Below, one piece after another: positions 42,977 through 51,602 of a stretch of 64,000 nt of DNA. The stretch spans positions 216,980-280,979 of the forward strand of contig AODO01000010.1 of the NCBI GenBank assembly GCA_000341795.1, given 5' to 3'. Position 1 is the stretch's first letter. Every line of letters begins with the position of its first letter. The translations under genes were made by a program, and so were the position numbers. This stretch comes from Rhodococcus triatomae BKS 15-14. Its GTDB lineage: Bacteria; Actinomycetota; Actinomycetes; Mycobacteriales; Mycobacteriaceae. The notes under the pieces are model-generated. The model saw only the letters and a program-made list of their open reading frames with translations, did not search any database and had not been told where the DNA came from.

Positions 42977-43257
42977 ACAAGGAACCGACCTCTCTGTCGG
43001 CGGGTGACGCGGCATCGGTCGCGGTGCGGCACCTCACCGAACTGACGACGCGCGAACCTGTCGGTGTCACCTCGGTGTCCCCCACCGACGAGGGATGGCT
43101 CGTCGAGGTCGAGGTGATCGAGGACCGGCGAATCCCCGCCTCCGCGGACATGCTCGGACTCTACGAAGTGGAGATCGATCTGGACGGACAGCTCCTGTCC
43201 TACAGCCGGACCCGGCGCTATGCACGCGGTGCCAGTGATCCCGGGCGGGAACCGTGA
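42973..43257 (+). CDS. gvpO: gas vesicle protein GvpO
   Basis: A 94-residue protein of the GvpO family with a compact core: AVRHLTELTTREPVGVTSVSPTDEGWLVEVEVIEDRRIPASADMLGLYEVEIDLDG, split here as two adjacent strands and loop. GvpO is required for vesicle production in haloarchaea and Streptomyces, where it is often upstream of gvpA; here it lies between gvpG and gvpJ. The ATG at 42973 overlaps the gvpG stop; gvpJ overlaps its own stop (GTGA). Confidence 0.85.
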   Translation: MNKEPTSLSAGDAASVAVRHLTELTTREPVGVTSVSPTDEGWLVEVEVIEDRRIPASADMLGLYEVEIDLDGQLLSYSRTRRYARGASDPGREP

Positions 43258-43667
43258 CCGTGGTGGGCGGCGGTGGCGCCGCACCGGAACCGTACGGTGG
43301 CGGCCGGCAGTCGGCGAATCTCGCCGACATCCTCGAGAGGGTGCTCGACAAGGGCATCGTCATCGCCGGCGACATCCAGGTGAACCTCCTCGACATCGAA
43401 CTGCTCACCATCAAGTTGCGACTGGTGATCGCTTCCCTCGAGACCGCGAAAGCCGTCGGAATCGACTGGTGGGAGCACGATCCGTGGCTCAGCGGCAAGG
43501 CCGGTGGCCTCGAGTTGGAGAACCGCAGGCTTCGTGAGCGGGTCGCCGAACTCGAGGCGGACCACAGCGTCCCCGGTATCGAGGCCGCCGATGCCGAGGT
43601 GGGGGACGCGATGACTCGACCGCGCGACGCGCAGGTAGTGGAGGACGGCGACGATGACGGCCGATGA
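43254..43667 (+). CDS. gvpJ: gas vesicle protein GvpJ (GvpA-like)
   Basis: A 137-residue protein of the GvpA fold with LADILERVLDKGIVIAGDIQVNLLDIELLTIKLRLVIASLETAKAVGIDWW, the variant seen in GvpJ. It is thought to seed or cap the vesicle wall. The C-terminal part carries a predicted coiled coil (LELENRRLRERVAELEADH). The GTG at 43254 overlaps the gvpO stop. It overlaps gvpL by 14 bases. Confidence 0.87.
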   Translation: MTVVGGGGAAPEPYGGGRQSANLADILERVLDKGIVIAGDIQVNLLDIELLTIKLRLVIASLETAKAVGIDWWEHDPWLSGKAGGLELENRRLRERVAELEADHSVPGIEAADAEVGDAMTRPRDAQVVEDGDDDGR

Positions 43668-44442
43668 CACCGGCGTGTGGGTGTACGCCGTCACCTGGTC
43701 CCCGCCGCCGGAGGTGACGCTGCCGCCCGGCGTGGCCGGGGAGCCGGTCCGCACCGTCGACACGGCCGGGCTCACTGCGTTCGTCGGCACCGTCGGGCTC
43801 GACGACTTCGGGGAAGAAGCATTGCGGCGGCACTTCGAGGATCTGGACCGACTGGAGGTAGTCGCCCGCGCGCACGATGCGGTGGTCGCCGCGCTCGCGC
43901 ACGACACCGTGACGATTCCCCTGAGACTGGCGACCGTGTGCGCCGACGACGGTCGAGTCCGGGCGCTGCTGACCGAACACGGGACCGCCTTCGCCGATGC
44001 GTTGCGCCGCGTCACCGGACGCTCCGAGTGGGGTGTGCGCGCCTTCGCCGACCCCGAAGGACACGAGTCGGGTGCCCCGGAGACTGGCGGCGGAGGCGGA
44101 CCCGGCGCCCGGTATCTGGCGCAGAGGCGGCACGCGATGACCGCGCGGGAAGCCTACGCACAGGCGGTTTCCGGCGACGCGGACCGCGTCCACACCACGC
44201 TCGCAGAACTGGCCGCCGCGGCGCGGCAGCAGCCGCCGACGTCGCCGGTCCTGACCGGGACCCGCGAATGGATGCCCCTGAACGGCAGCTACCTCGTCGA
44301 CAACGCACAGGCGAACAGGTTCGCCGAGACGGTCACGTCGCTCGACCGGACTCTCGACCGTCTGCGTCTCGAGCTCACCGGTCCGTGGCCCCCGTACTCC
44401 TTCGCCGGGATCGACGCGGACGTTCGAGAGGAGGGGGCGTGA
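43654..44442 (+). CDS. gvpL: gas vesicle protein GvpL (GvpF/L family)
   Basis: A 262-residue second GvpF/L-family protein: WVYAVTWSPPPEV at the N terminus, ALAHDTVTIPLRLATVCADDGRVRALL (about residues 85-111), and the conserved end LTGPWPPYSFAGI. It interacts with several Gvp proteins in model systems. It is distinct from GvpF in the same cluster. The ATG at 43654 overlaps the end of gvpJ by 14 bases; the stop overlaps gvpS (GTGA). Confidence 0.87.
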   Translation: MTADDTGVWVYAVTWSPPPEVTLPPGVAGEPVRTVDTAGLTAFVGTVGLDDFGEEALRRHFEDLDRLEVVARAHDAVVAALAHDTVTIPLRLATVCADDGRVRALLTEHGTAFADALRRVTGRSEWGVRAFADPEGHESGAPETGGGGGPGARYLAQRRHAMTAREAYAQAVSGDADRVHTTLAELAAAARQQPPTSPVLTGTREWMPLNGSYLVDNAQANRFAETVTSLDRTLDRLRLELTGPWPPYSFAGIDADVREEGA

Positions 44443-44636
44443 CGGGCCCGCCCGCGATGCCCGAGCGCCGGGTCGCGCTCGTCGACCTCCTCGACCGGGT
44501 TCTCGCGGGAGGCGTCGTCGTCGCCGGCGATGTCACGTTGTCCATCGCCGACGTCGATCTCGTCCAGATCTCCCTGCGGACGCTGATCTCCTCGGTCCGG
44601 GCCGTGGCCACCGCACCGGGCGACGATCATGAGTGA
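44439..44636 (+). CDS. gvpS: gas vesicle protein GvpS/M (GvpA-like)
   Basis: A 65-residue protein of the GvpA fold: VALVDLLDRVLAGGVVVAGDVTLSIADVDLVQISLRTLISSV. Such short GvpA homologues are called GvpS in Streptomyces (GvpM in haloarchaea) and are minor assembly proteins. The GTG at 44439 overlaps the gvpL stop; it overlaps gvpK by eight bases. Confidence 0.82.
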   Translation: MTGPPAMPERRVALVDLLDRVLAGGVVVAGDVTLSIADVDLVQISLRTLISSVRAVATAPGDDHE

Positions 44637-44931
44637 TCAGGAGCCGCAGGGCAGCGTCCCGCAGCGGATCGTGTCGGATCCCGAGTCGGTGGAGCGCGGT
44701 CTCGTCGCGCTCGTCCTCACGCTGGTGGAACTGCTCAGGCAGCTCATGGAACGGCAGGCTCTCCGCCGCGTGGACCAGGGCGATCTCACCGACGAACAGG
44801 TGGAGCGGGTCGGGATCACGCTGATGCGGCTGGAGGAGAAGATGGAGGAGCTGCGCGAGCATTTCGGACTGACGCCGGAGGACCTGAACATCGACCTCGG
44901 GCCACTCGGCACGCTGCTTCCCCCGGACTGA
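44629..44931 (+). CDS. gvpK: gas vesicle protein GvpK
   Basis: A 100-residue GvpK with the family core GLVALVLTLVELLRQLMERQALRRVDQGDLTDEQVERVG and the end LNIDLGPLGTLLP. It is the last gene of the run, as in Streptomyces clusters. It is required for vesicle formation in model systems. The cluster has no gvpN-type AAA ATPase or gvpC, the usual pattern in actinobacteria. Confidence 0.88.
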   Translation: MSDQEPQGSVPQRIVSDPESVERGLVALVLTLVELLRQLMERQALRRVDQGDLTDEQVERVGITLMRLEEKMEELREHFGLTPEDLNIDLGPLGTLLPPD

Positions 44932-44973
44932 GCTCGGCGATCGATCCCCTCGAGACCCTCCTCCGAGTCGACG

Positions 44974-45291
44974 TCACGGCAGCACGGGCGAGTACCGGCC
45001 GTACCCGGCACGCAACACGACCCGCCCGTCCGACACCCGGCCCACATCCCGCCACAGGACGAGAAAGGCTCCGCGTTCACGCCACCGGAGGAACTGCGCG
45101 ATCGGAGCGGGCGACCGCACCTGCTTGCGCTCGTAGCCGAGGAACGAGCCGCCGAGCCGCGGTCCGACGAGGACCCCGGCCAGGGTCGGCGGGCCGTTCT
45201 CGTGGATCACGAAGCGGACGTCGGTGACGGTGCCGATCCGTTCGCCCGTCGCATCCACCGCGGCGGCACCGATCAATTCACTCAGGCGCAT
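44974..45291 (-). CDS. PRC-barrel domain protein
   Basis: A 105-residue protein with a PRC-barrel pattern: LSELIGAAAVDATGERIGTVTDVRFV (residues 3-28), a domain that binds proteins or RNA in other contexts. The C-terminal half is unassigned (LRWRERGAFLVLWRDVGRV). It overlaps the preceding gene by 14 bases and is the last gene of a four-gene minus-strand run (lipoprotein, NRAMP-like, PRC-like, PRC), converging on gvpK. Confidence 0.7.
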   Translation of the reverse strand: MRLSELIGAAAVDATGERIGTVTDVRFVIHENGPPTLAGVLVGPRLGGSFLGYERKQVRSPAPIAQFLRWRERGAFLVLWRDVGRVSDGRVVLRAGYGRYSPVLP

Positions 45292-45682
45292 GGCGGCCTC
45301 CCGGGATCCGACCGACGATGCGGTCGCGAAGCCACCGCTCCACCCACAGGTGGTCGAGTGACTCGCCGCGGACGTTCAGGTGCAGGGCGACGTCGATCCG
45401 GACGACATCGGACCACGCGATCTCGTCGAGACGCCTCCGTGGTGGACGGCCGCCGAAGATCCTGGTGGGGAGTGCATTTCCACTGAGGATGGCGCAGACG
45501 CGCGGTGCGGGCGCGTCGACGGCGATCTCGCCCTCCGTCTCCACGCCCTCCAGTTCGAGGTCGTCCACGACGGTGACCGGCAGGCCGTCGACGTCCACGA
45601 CCAGGCGGTCGAGCAGGTGCAGGCGAGCGTCGAGCAGACGACCGCGGATCGGCGCGGCAGGCAGGTCCTCGTTTCGGGTCAT
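45278..45682 (-). CDS. PRC-barrel-like hypothetical protein
   Basis: A 134-residue protein of unknown function. The N-terminal half (ARLHLLDRLVVDVDGLPVTVVDDLELEGVE) looks like another PRC-barrel; the C-terminal half ends WLRDRIVGRIPGG. The ATG (complement of 45680-45682) overlaps the NRAMP-like stop by four bases and the 3' end overlaps the PRC gene, so it belongs to that operon. It may serve as a cytoplasmic partner of the transporter. Confidence 0.65.
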   Translation of the reverse strand: MTRNEDLPAAPIRGRLLDARLHLLDRLVVDVDGLPVTVVDDLELEGVETEGEIAVDAPAPRVCAILSGNALPTRIFGGRPPRRRLDEIAWSDVVRIDVALHLNVRGESLDHLWVERWLRDRIVGRIPGGRHAPE

Positions 45683-46905
45683 GATCCGGCTCCCGTCATG
45701 ACGAGCAGGGGAATCGCCGCGAGGGATGCGACGACGATGATCGGGGCGTACGCCATTGCGAAGAAGTTCACGGTGCGCCCGTTCACGTGCCTTCCCATGT
45801 ACTCGGGATCGTTGGCGACGATCAGGATGGGCAGATAGGTCAGAGGGAGCGCGATGGCGGAGAAGACCACCGACACCTCCGTGATCAGGATGGGATCGAC
45901 TCCGGTGATCAGGATGGCCACGCCGACGATCAGGACGATGATCATCGACAGGTGGAAGCGGGCGGCCTGGGCAGGTCTGCGGAACTTGCCCCAGGTCCAT
46001 CCGAAGTACTGGGCGAGGGTGTAGCCACTCGACAGGGTCGTCTCGAGCGCCGCCCCGAAGGTCGCGGCGACCACGCCGACGAGGAAGAATGCCAGCGCCA
46101 GCTTGCCTCCGGCCTCGGTGACGGTCAACGCGACCTCGGACAGCGAGGTCACCTCGATCGATCGTGGCAGGAGCACCACCGCCGCGCAGGCCGCGATCGC
46201 GACGGACAGGATTCCGCCGAGCGGAAAGCCGACGAGCACGTTGACGCGTGAACGGGCCAGATCCCGTGTCGTCCACCCCTCCTCGACCGCGCCCGAGGAG
46301 AAGAAGAACACCTCGTACGGAGTCATCGCGGCACCGAACAGGGCCACGGCGTAGAACCAGTACGTGGCTGTCGACTCGCTCTCCGGGACACTCGGAACCA
46401 CCTGCGACGCAAGCTCGTTCCAGTCCGGTCCGAGCAGGAACAACGCCACCGCGAACACGATCAGGCACAACCCGAGCAGGCCGGTGACGTTCTCCATCAC
46501 CGAGAACCGCACACGCCAGATCACCAGCCACACCGCGAAGGCCGCCACCGGGAACCACATCAGCGGCCCGACGCCCGACGCGAGTTGCAGTGCGAGCGCC
46601 ACACCGCCGACCTCCGCGGTCAGCGTCATCAGGTTGATGAGAAAGGACGCGGCGAGGTTCGCCAGCGCCGTCCGGGGGCCCAGTCGTTCCCTGATGATCT
46701 CGAAGGTGGCCCGCCCGCTCACCGCGGCCACCCGACCGGCCATGTTGGCGTACAGGCAGATTCCGCCGACACCGAGGACGACCACCCAGACGAGTCCGAG
46801 ACCGAAGCGCGATCCGACGACCGCATTGGTGACCAGGTCCCCGATGTCGAGGAATCCGCCGATCGCGGTGAGGATCCCGAGCGCGACTCCGAGCAGCTTC
46901 GTCAT
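45679..46905 (-). CDS. NRAMP-like transporter with altered metal-site motifs
   Basis: A 408-residue membrane protein with about eleven helices and the general NRAMP pattern (LTAEVGGVALALQLASGVGPLMWFPVAAFAVW). In helix 1 the canonical Asp-Pro-Gly-Asn metal motif is replaced by D20-I-G-D23, and in helix 6 the Met-Pro-His motif by M194-T-P-Y-E198. NRAMP proteins import Mn2+ or Fe2+; with these changes the ion may be Mg2+ or something else. The ATG overlaps the lipoprotein gene end by four bases. No MntR or similar regulator is nearby. Confidence 0.85.
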   Translation of the reverse strand: MTKLLGVALGILTAIGGFLDIGDLVTNAVVGSRFGLGLVWVVVLGVGGICLYANMAGRVAAVSGRATFEIIRERLGPRTALANLAASFLINLMTLTAEVGGVALALQLASGVGPLMWFPVAAFAVWLVIWRVRFSVMENVTGLLGLCLIVFAVALFLLGPDWNELASQVVPSVPESESTATYWFYAVALFGAAMTPYEVFFFSSGAVEEGWTTRDLARSRVNVLVGFPLGGILSVAIAACAAVVLLPRSIEVTSLSEVALTVTEAGGKLALAFFLVGVVAATFGAALETTLSSGYTLAQYFGWTWGKFRRPAQAARFHLSMIIVLIVGVAILITGVDPILITEVSVVFSAIALPLTYLPILIVANDPEYMGRHVNGRTVNFFAMAYAPIIVVASLAAIPLLVMTGAGS

Positions 46906-47333
46906 CGTCCGCCCTCCGCGAAGTCGGACAGGAAGCCGGCCAGGGACTCCAGGTCGGTGCCGAGCGCAGCGGCATCGGGCGCCGATGCGAGCCCGTCGAG
47001 ATGTGATCGCGTGTCGCCGAGAACGGCCACGGCGTCGCCGAGTCGGACGAGCAGGGTGGCCCGATGCGCCGACTCGTCGACGGTCGCCACCTCGAGTTCG
47101 GCAACGGTGTCGTACGCACCCAGCACGCCTTCGAGGGCGTCGGACACGACCGTCACCGCATGGCTACGCGTCGTGCCGAGGTCCGTACGCTGCTCGAGCG
47201 CGAACTGCGCAGCGGAAACGGCCGATGCCGACTCCCCCGCCGCGCGGGACAGGTCGCCCTCGGCGCCGCCGGGTAGTCCGCTGCAGCCCGCCACACAGAC
47301 GGCGATCAGCACCACCCACCCGCGGCGCGCCAT
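46902..47333 (-). CDS. putative lipoprotein
   Basis: A 143-residue protein of unknown function with a lipoprotein signal: basic start MARRGW, hydrophobic stretch, and lipobox VAGC with Cys17. The mature part is helical and Ala-rich (SAVSAAQFALEQRTDLG...). It overlaps the NRAMP-like gene by four bases at its 3' end and is probably the first gene of that operon. It could act as an extracytoplasmic accessory factor for the transporter. Confidence 0.75.
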   Translation of the reverse strand: MARRGWVVLIAVCVAGCSGLPGGAEGDLSRAAGESASAVSAAQFALEQRTDLGTTRSHAVTVVSDALEGVLGAYDTVAELEVATVDESAHRATLLVRLGDAVAVLGDTRSHLDGLASAPDAAALGTDLESLAGFLSDFAEGGR

Positions 47334-47460
47334 GACGGCTCCTCAGCTCCGGACCGGCACCCACTCCGGTTTCGTACACCGGTATACCCGACGACACCGA
47401 TACCGAAACCGACCGTCCTCCAGCCGTTCCGGCGAAGGCGGAACTCCGTTCACGCGGCAG

Positions 47461-47943
47461 CTACAGTGCGTCGACGAGCATTTCCAGCGCGCGCAGCACC
47501 GTCTGCTCCAGCACCGCCTCGGGGTCTCCGTCGAACCGGCGGCGCTCTGCACGCACCGCTGTCGGGTCCGACACCGCGAGCCACACGGTCCCGGGCGGCT
47601 GCCCGTCCTGCTCGCCCGGGCCACCGGCGCCCGTGACGGCCACCACCACGTCCGCGCCCAGCAGGTCACGGGCACCGCTCGCCATCGCACACGCCGCGTC
47701 CTCGCACACGACCGGGCCCTCGGGGACGCCGAGCAGCCCGTGCTTGACGTCACGCGAGTACGCGACGACTGCGCCGGCGAACCAGCTGGATGCGTCGGGT
47801 GCGGCTCCGAGCCGCGCTGCGATCGCGCCGGCGGTCAGCGACTCCGCGGTTCCGACGGTGACACCGCGGGCGGCGGCGAGCCGAGCGAGCTTCTCGAGCA
47901 GATCGGCGGACCGGTCCGATCCGTCGGCGATGTCGTCACCCAT
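47461..47943 (-). CDS. CinA C-terminal-like nicotinamide-nucleotide amidase
   Basis: A 160-residue stand-alone CinA C-terminal domain (PncC type), which deamidates nicotinamide mononucleotide to nicotinic acid mononucleotide in NAD recycling. Motifs: VGTAESLTAGAIAARL (about residues 29-44) and the TGAGGPGEQDGQPPGTVWLAV nucleotide loop, split at the centre. The ATG (complement of 47941-47943) has AAGGGAG upstream and is chosen over a longer frame reaching into mshC. It lies 34 bases downstream of mshC on the same strand. Confidence 0.87.
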   Translation of the reverse strand: MGDDIADGSDRSADLLEKLARLAAARGVTVGTAESLTAGAIAARLGAAPDASSWFAGAVVAYSRDVKHGLLGVPEGPVVCEDAACAMASGARDLLGADVVVAVTGAGGPGEQDGQPPGTVWLAVSDPTAVRAERRRFDGDPEAVLEQTVLRALEMLVDAL

Positions 47944-47977
47944 GATCGCTCCCTTCCTCGGTGCTACCCCGCTGAGG

Positions 47978-49219
47978 TCAGCGCAGCGTGACGCCCAGCA
48001 ACGCGTCGACGGCGTCGGAGAACAGTCCCGGCGCCGCGGCGTCGTGGCCGCCGTGATCGACCGCGCGACGTGCCCACCCGTCCAGCGCATCCAGCGCCTT
48101 CGGGGTGTCCAGGTCGTCGGCCAGGTGCTGGCGAAGACGTGCGACGGTGTCGTCGACGTTCTGTGCGGTCGGCAGGGCCGCGGCGCGGCGCCACAGCGCG
48201 ACCCGCTGTTCGGCCGCCTCGAGAACCTCCGGCGTCCACGGCCGATCCTGTCGGTAGTGCCCCGACAGCAGCCCGAGCCGGATCGCCATGGGATCGACGC
48301 CCTCGCCGCGCAGCTTCGACACGAACACCAGGTTGCCGCGGCTCTTGGACATCTTCTCGCCGTCCAGGCCGATCATCCCGGTGTGCACGTAGTGTCGCGC
48401 GAAACGGCGCTCGCAGACAACGGATTCCGCGTGGGCAGCCGAGAACTCGTGATGAGGGAAGATCAGGTCGCTACCGCCGCCCTGGACGTCGAAGCCGGAC
48501 CCGATCCGGTTCAGTGCGATCGCCGAGCACTCGACGTGCCACCCGGGCCGGCCCGGGCCGAACGGTGACGGCCACGACGGCTCGCCGGGACGGTTGGCCC
48601 GCCACACCAGCGCGTCGAGGGCGTCCTGCTTGCCCGGACGGGCAGGATCGCCGCCGCGCTCGGCGAACAGACGCTCCATCGTCTCGCGGTCGTAGCCGGA
48701 CTCGTAACCGAACTGCTCGGTCGCGTCGACCCGGAAGTAGACGTCCGGGTACTCGGAGTCGTCGACGACGTACGCGGCGCCGGCCGCGAGCATCTTGCCG
48801 ACCATCTCGACGACCTCGTTGACCGATTCGACGGCGCCGATGTAGTCGCGGGGCGGGAGCACCCGCAGCGCCTCCATGTCCTCCCGGAACAGCGCGGTCT
48901 CCCGCATCCCGAGAACCACCCAGTCCTCTCCGTCGCGCTCGGCGCGCTCGAACAGCGGGTCGTCGACGTCGGTGACGTTCTGGACGTAGTGCACGTCGTG
49001 GCCCGCATCCCGCCAGATCCGGTTCACCAGGTCGAAGGCGAGGTAGGTGGCGGCGTGACCGAGATGCGTCGCGTCGTAGGGCGTGATCCCGCAGACGTAC
49101 ATGGTGGCGGTCGGTCCGGGCGTGACGGGCCGAACCCGCCGATCCGCGGTGTCGAACAGCCGCAACGGCGGCCCCTGACCGGGTACGGGAGGAACGGCGA
49201 TGTCGGACCAGGACTGCAT
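47978..49219 (-). CDS. mshC: mycothiol ligase MshC
   Basis: A 413-residue enzyme that joins cysteine to glucosaminyl-inositol with ATP, the third step of mycothiol synthesis. It is a cysteinyl-tRNA-synthetase homologue: [20 protein letters not shown] holds the zinc-binding Cys and the HIGH-like [13 protein letters not shown] and [11 protein letters not shown] the other zinc ligands; KMSKSRGN the KMSKS loop. It lacks the anticodon-binding domain, as expected for MshC. The ATG (complement of 49217-49219) follows a minus-strand TAGGCT hexamer by 7 bases, so it may have its own leaderless promoter. Mycothiol is diagnostic of actinobacteria. Confidence 0.96.
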   Translation of the reverse strand: MQSWSDIAVPPVPGQGPPLRLFDTADRRVRPVTPGPTATMYVCGITPYDATHLGHAATYLAFDLVNRIWRDAGHDVHYVQNVTDVDDPLFERAERDGEDWVVLGMRETALFREDMEALRVLPPRDYIGAVESVNEVVEMVGKMLAAGAAYVVDDSEYPDVYFRVDATEQFGYESGYDRETMERLFAERGGDPARPGKQDALDALVWRANRPGEPSWPSPFGPGRPGWHVECSAIALNRIGSGFDVQGGGSDLIFPHHEFSAAHAESVVCERRFARHYVHTGMIGLDGEKMSKSRGNLVFVSKLRGEGVDPMAIRLGLLSGHYRQDRPWTPEVLEAAEQRVALWRRAAALPTAQNVDDTVARLRQHLADDLDTPKALDALDGWARRAVDHGGHDAAAPGLFSDAVDALLGVTLR

Positions 49220-49350
49220 ACCGGCGAGCCTATCGGAGACGGTGATGCAGCCGCGCCGACGGGACGGCCGGAAGGCTGCCGCGCCGACCCGAGGGCCGGA
49301 GTCGACCGGGGCGACGTGCTCCCGGGACGCCGGCCGCACAGACCGAAGCC

Positions 49351-50202
49351 TCAGAATGCCGGCCAGGGTATCGGACGCTGCGTCGCAGGCTGCGGCATCA
49401 CGGGATCGGCCAGCAGACCGCGAATCCGGTCCCGCAGCGCGTCCACCTCGTCGCCGGTGATGTGCTCGGCGAGCCGGTCCGCCAGCTCACCTCGCAGCGC
49501 CTTCTCCAAGGACTCGATGTCCACCAGCAGATCGCCGCCGATGCGATGCCCGGCCCAGCCCCACAGCACGGTCCGCAGCTTGTTCTGCGAATGCAGGCAG
49601 ATGCCGTGGTCCACTCCGTACACCGACCCGTCGACTCCCTCCAGCGCGTGCCCGCCCTTGCGGTCCGCGTTGTTGAGGATCACGTCGAGGACGGCGACCC
49701 GCTGCAACCTCGGGTCGTCGGCGTGGATCAGGGTGACTTCCTCGCCCTCTCCGTCGTACGCCTGCAGGATGCGGAACCAGCCTGCGGGCACGCGATCCGG
49801 AGGGCAGATGTCCACGAGATCGAGCCGTTCGCCGCGATCCCCCGCCGTCTCCGGGGTCGGCACCCAGCGCTGCACCATTCCGGGGCCGTACGGCCCGTCA
49901 CGCAGGATCGTCCGCGGAATCACCCCCCACCCGAGCGCCTCCGAGATCAGGTACGAGGCGACCTCGCGGCCGGCGAGTGTGCCGTCGGGAAAGTCCCACA
50001 GGGGCTGCTCGCCGCGAATCGGCTTGTAGACGCACCGCTCGGTGCGACCGTCCACCGTCGCCTCGCAGACCAGCGTGGCGTTGCTCGCCGAGACGATGCG
50101 CCCGAGGACGGTCAGCTCGCCGGTGGCGAGGACGTCGGTTCCGCGGAGGTCGCCGGTGACGGGGACGTCGTGGTCACCGGGTTCGGACGCTGCGGGAGTC
50201 AA
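49351..50202 (-). CDS. SCO1664-family (PI3/4-kinase-like) protein
   Basis: A ~283-residue protein of the SCO1664/Rv2133c family, distantly like PI3/4 kinases: [18 protein letters not shown] (about residues 49-66), a lysine-containing nucleotide-site strand, then [15 protein letters not shown] with the catalytic-loop Asp/Asn pair and GVDHGICL. The real substrate is unknown. The start is uncertain: TTG at the complement of 50200-50202, just after the DUF3090 stop, gives the best spacing, but the frame is open further upstream inside DUF3090. It belongs to the uppP-to-cinA run. Confidence 0.8.
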   Translation of the reverse strand: MTPAASEPGDHDVPVTGDLRGTDVLATGELTVLGRIVSASNATLVCEATVDGRTERCVYKPIRGEQPLWDFPDGTLAGREVASYLISEALGWGVIPRTILRDGPYGPGMVQRWVPTPETAGDRGERLDLVDICPPDRVPAGWFRILQAYDGEGEEVTLIHADDPRLQRVAVLDVILNNADRKGGHALEGVDGSVYGVDHGICLHSQNKLRTVLWGWAGHRIGGDLLVDIESLEKALRGELADRLAEHITGDEVDALRDRIRGLLADPVMPQPATQRPIPWPAF

Positions 50203-50206
50203 CTGG

Positions 50207-50818
50207 TCAGCTCTCGTCGTCGGCGGGGTCGCCACCGGAATCGTCGACGGGCCGGGCGAAGGTGGACCCGCGCCGGTACCCGTTGGTGCGCACGCACATG
50301 TGGCCTCCGGGGGTGAGCGGTTCACCACACAGGGGACACGGCGCCCGGCCCGCCGAGACCACCCGCTCGGACCGTGCGGCGAACTCCCGCGCCTGCTCGG
50401 GGGTGAGGAACACGCGGACCGCGTCGGGGCCGTCCTCGACGTCGTCGAGGACCATCGACTCGTCCACCTCGGAATCCGAGACGGCCAGCAACTCGACGAC
50501 GACGGCCCCCGCGTCGGAGTCCCAGCCGAGACCCATGGTCCCGACCCGGAACTCGGCGTCGATGGGCATCACCAGCGGGCTGACGTCCTGCGGCTGCGCC
50601 TCGTGCGGCGGCACCGCGGTGCCGAACCTCCGGTGCACCTCGTCGAGCAACAGGCCCATCCGATCCGCGAGCACCTGCACCTGCTGCTTCTCCAGCAGCA
50701 CACTCACCACGCGGGTCGCGTGCACGGCCTGCAGGTAGAAGGCGCGGTCGCCCGGCTCTCCGACGGTGCCCGCCACGAACCGGTCGGGGGTGCGAAACAC
50801 GTGAATTGCCCGGGACAT
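50207..50818 (-). CDS. DUF3090-family protein
   Basis: A 203-residue protein of the DUF3090 family (counterpart of Rv2134c). It opens with IHVFRTPDRFVAGTVGEPGDRAFYLQA and carries a zinc-ribbon-like CPLCGEPLTPGGHMC near residue 161. The function is unknown. It lies immediately upstream of the SCO1664-type gene, the usual pairing in actinobacteria. AGGTGGAGGTG-like bases precede the ATG at the complement of 50816-50818. Confidence 0.87.
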   Translation of the reverse strand: MSRAIHVFRTPDRFVAGTVGEPGDRAFYLQAVHATRVVSVLLEKQQVQVLADRMGLLLDEVHRRFGTAVPPHEAQPQDVSPLVMPIDAEFRVGTMGLGWDSDAGAVVVELLAVSDSEVDESMVLDDVEDGPDAVRVFLTPEQAREFAARSERVVSAGRAPCPLCGEPLTPGGHMCVRTNGYRRGSTFARPVDDSGGDPADDES

Positions 50819-50858
50819 TCAGCACCTCCACCTGATCGAACCGCGATTTCCCGTCCTG

Positions 50859-51575
50859 TCAGCTCCCATTATCCGCCCTTCCCCCGGTTCCGACCTCGCC
50901 ACCGGGAACGGCCTCGGACTCGGCGACACCGGCCGGTTTCCCGCCGTGTCCCCGCAGTCCGCTCAGGTCGGAGCCCGTGTCGTTCATCTTCAGGACGAAC
51001 GGTCGGGTCGGGGTGTATCGGACGACGCTGACCGACGCCGGTTCCGCGACGATCCGCTGGAACCCGTCGAGATGGGCACCGAGCGCATCGGCGAGCACGG
51101 CCTTGATGACGTCACCGTGACTGCACGCGATCCACAGGACGTCGTGTCCGTGCTCGGCGGCGAGCCGGGCGTCGTGTGCCCGGACGGCCGCGACGGCCCG
51201 TGCCTGCACCTGCGCGATGCCCTCGCCGTCCGGGAAGACCGCGGCCGACGGGTGCTGTTGCACGACCTTCCACAGCGGCTCGCCGAGCAGTTCCTTGATG
51301 GGTCGGCCCGTCCACCGGCCGTAGTCGACCTCGACGAGCGCGTCCTCGACGAGCGGCTCGAGCCCGAACTTCTCCGCCAGCGGTGCCACCGTCCGTTCGC
51401 ACCGCAGCAGCGGTGAACGGACGATGGCCGCGACGTCGAGATCCGCGAGTCGTCCGACCAGTCCTTCGGCCTGCTCGCGTCCGAGATCGTCGAGGTCGAT
51501 ACCCGCGCTTCGGCCCGCGAGTGTGCCCGACGTGTTGGCCGTCGAGCGGCCGTGCCGGACCAGAATCACCGTCAT
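50859..51575 (-). CDS. histidine phosphatase family protein (MSMEG_4193 type)
   Basis: A 238-residue phosphoglycerate-mutase-fold phosphatase: the catalytic RHGRST at residues 7-12, RSPLLRCERT (about 53-62), VEVDYGRWTG with the acid residue, and the second His in CSHGDVIKAVL (about 150-160). The C-terminal ~40 residues are polar and variable. It resembles MSMEG_4193-type proteins found next to DUF3090 genes in actinobacteria (Rv2135c). The substrate is unknown. It lies 27 bases downstream of uppP. Confidence 0.87.
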   Translation of the reverse strand: MTVILVRHGRSTANTSGTLAGRSAGIDLDDLGREQAEGLVGRLADLDVAAIVRSPLLRCERTVAPLAEKFGLEPLVEDALVEVDYGRWTGRPIKELLGEPLWKVVQQHPSAAVFPDGEGIAQVQARAVAAVRAHDARLAAEHGHDVLWIACSHGDVIKAVLADALGAHLDGFQRIVAEPASVSVVRYTPTRPFVLKMNDTGSDLSGLRGHGGKPAGVAESEAVPGGEVGTGGRADNGS

Positions 51576-51602
51576 GGGGTCAGCCTAGCCAGGACGGGGC
51601 GA

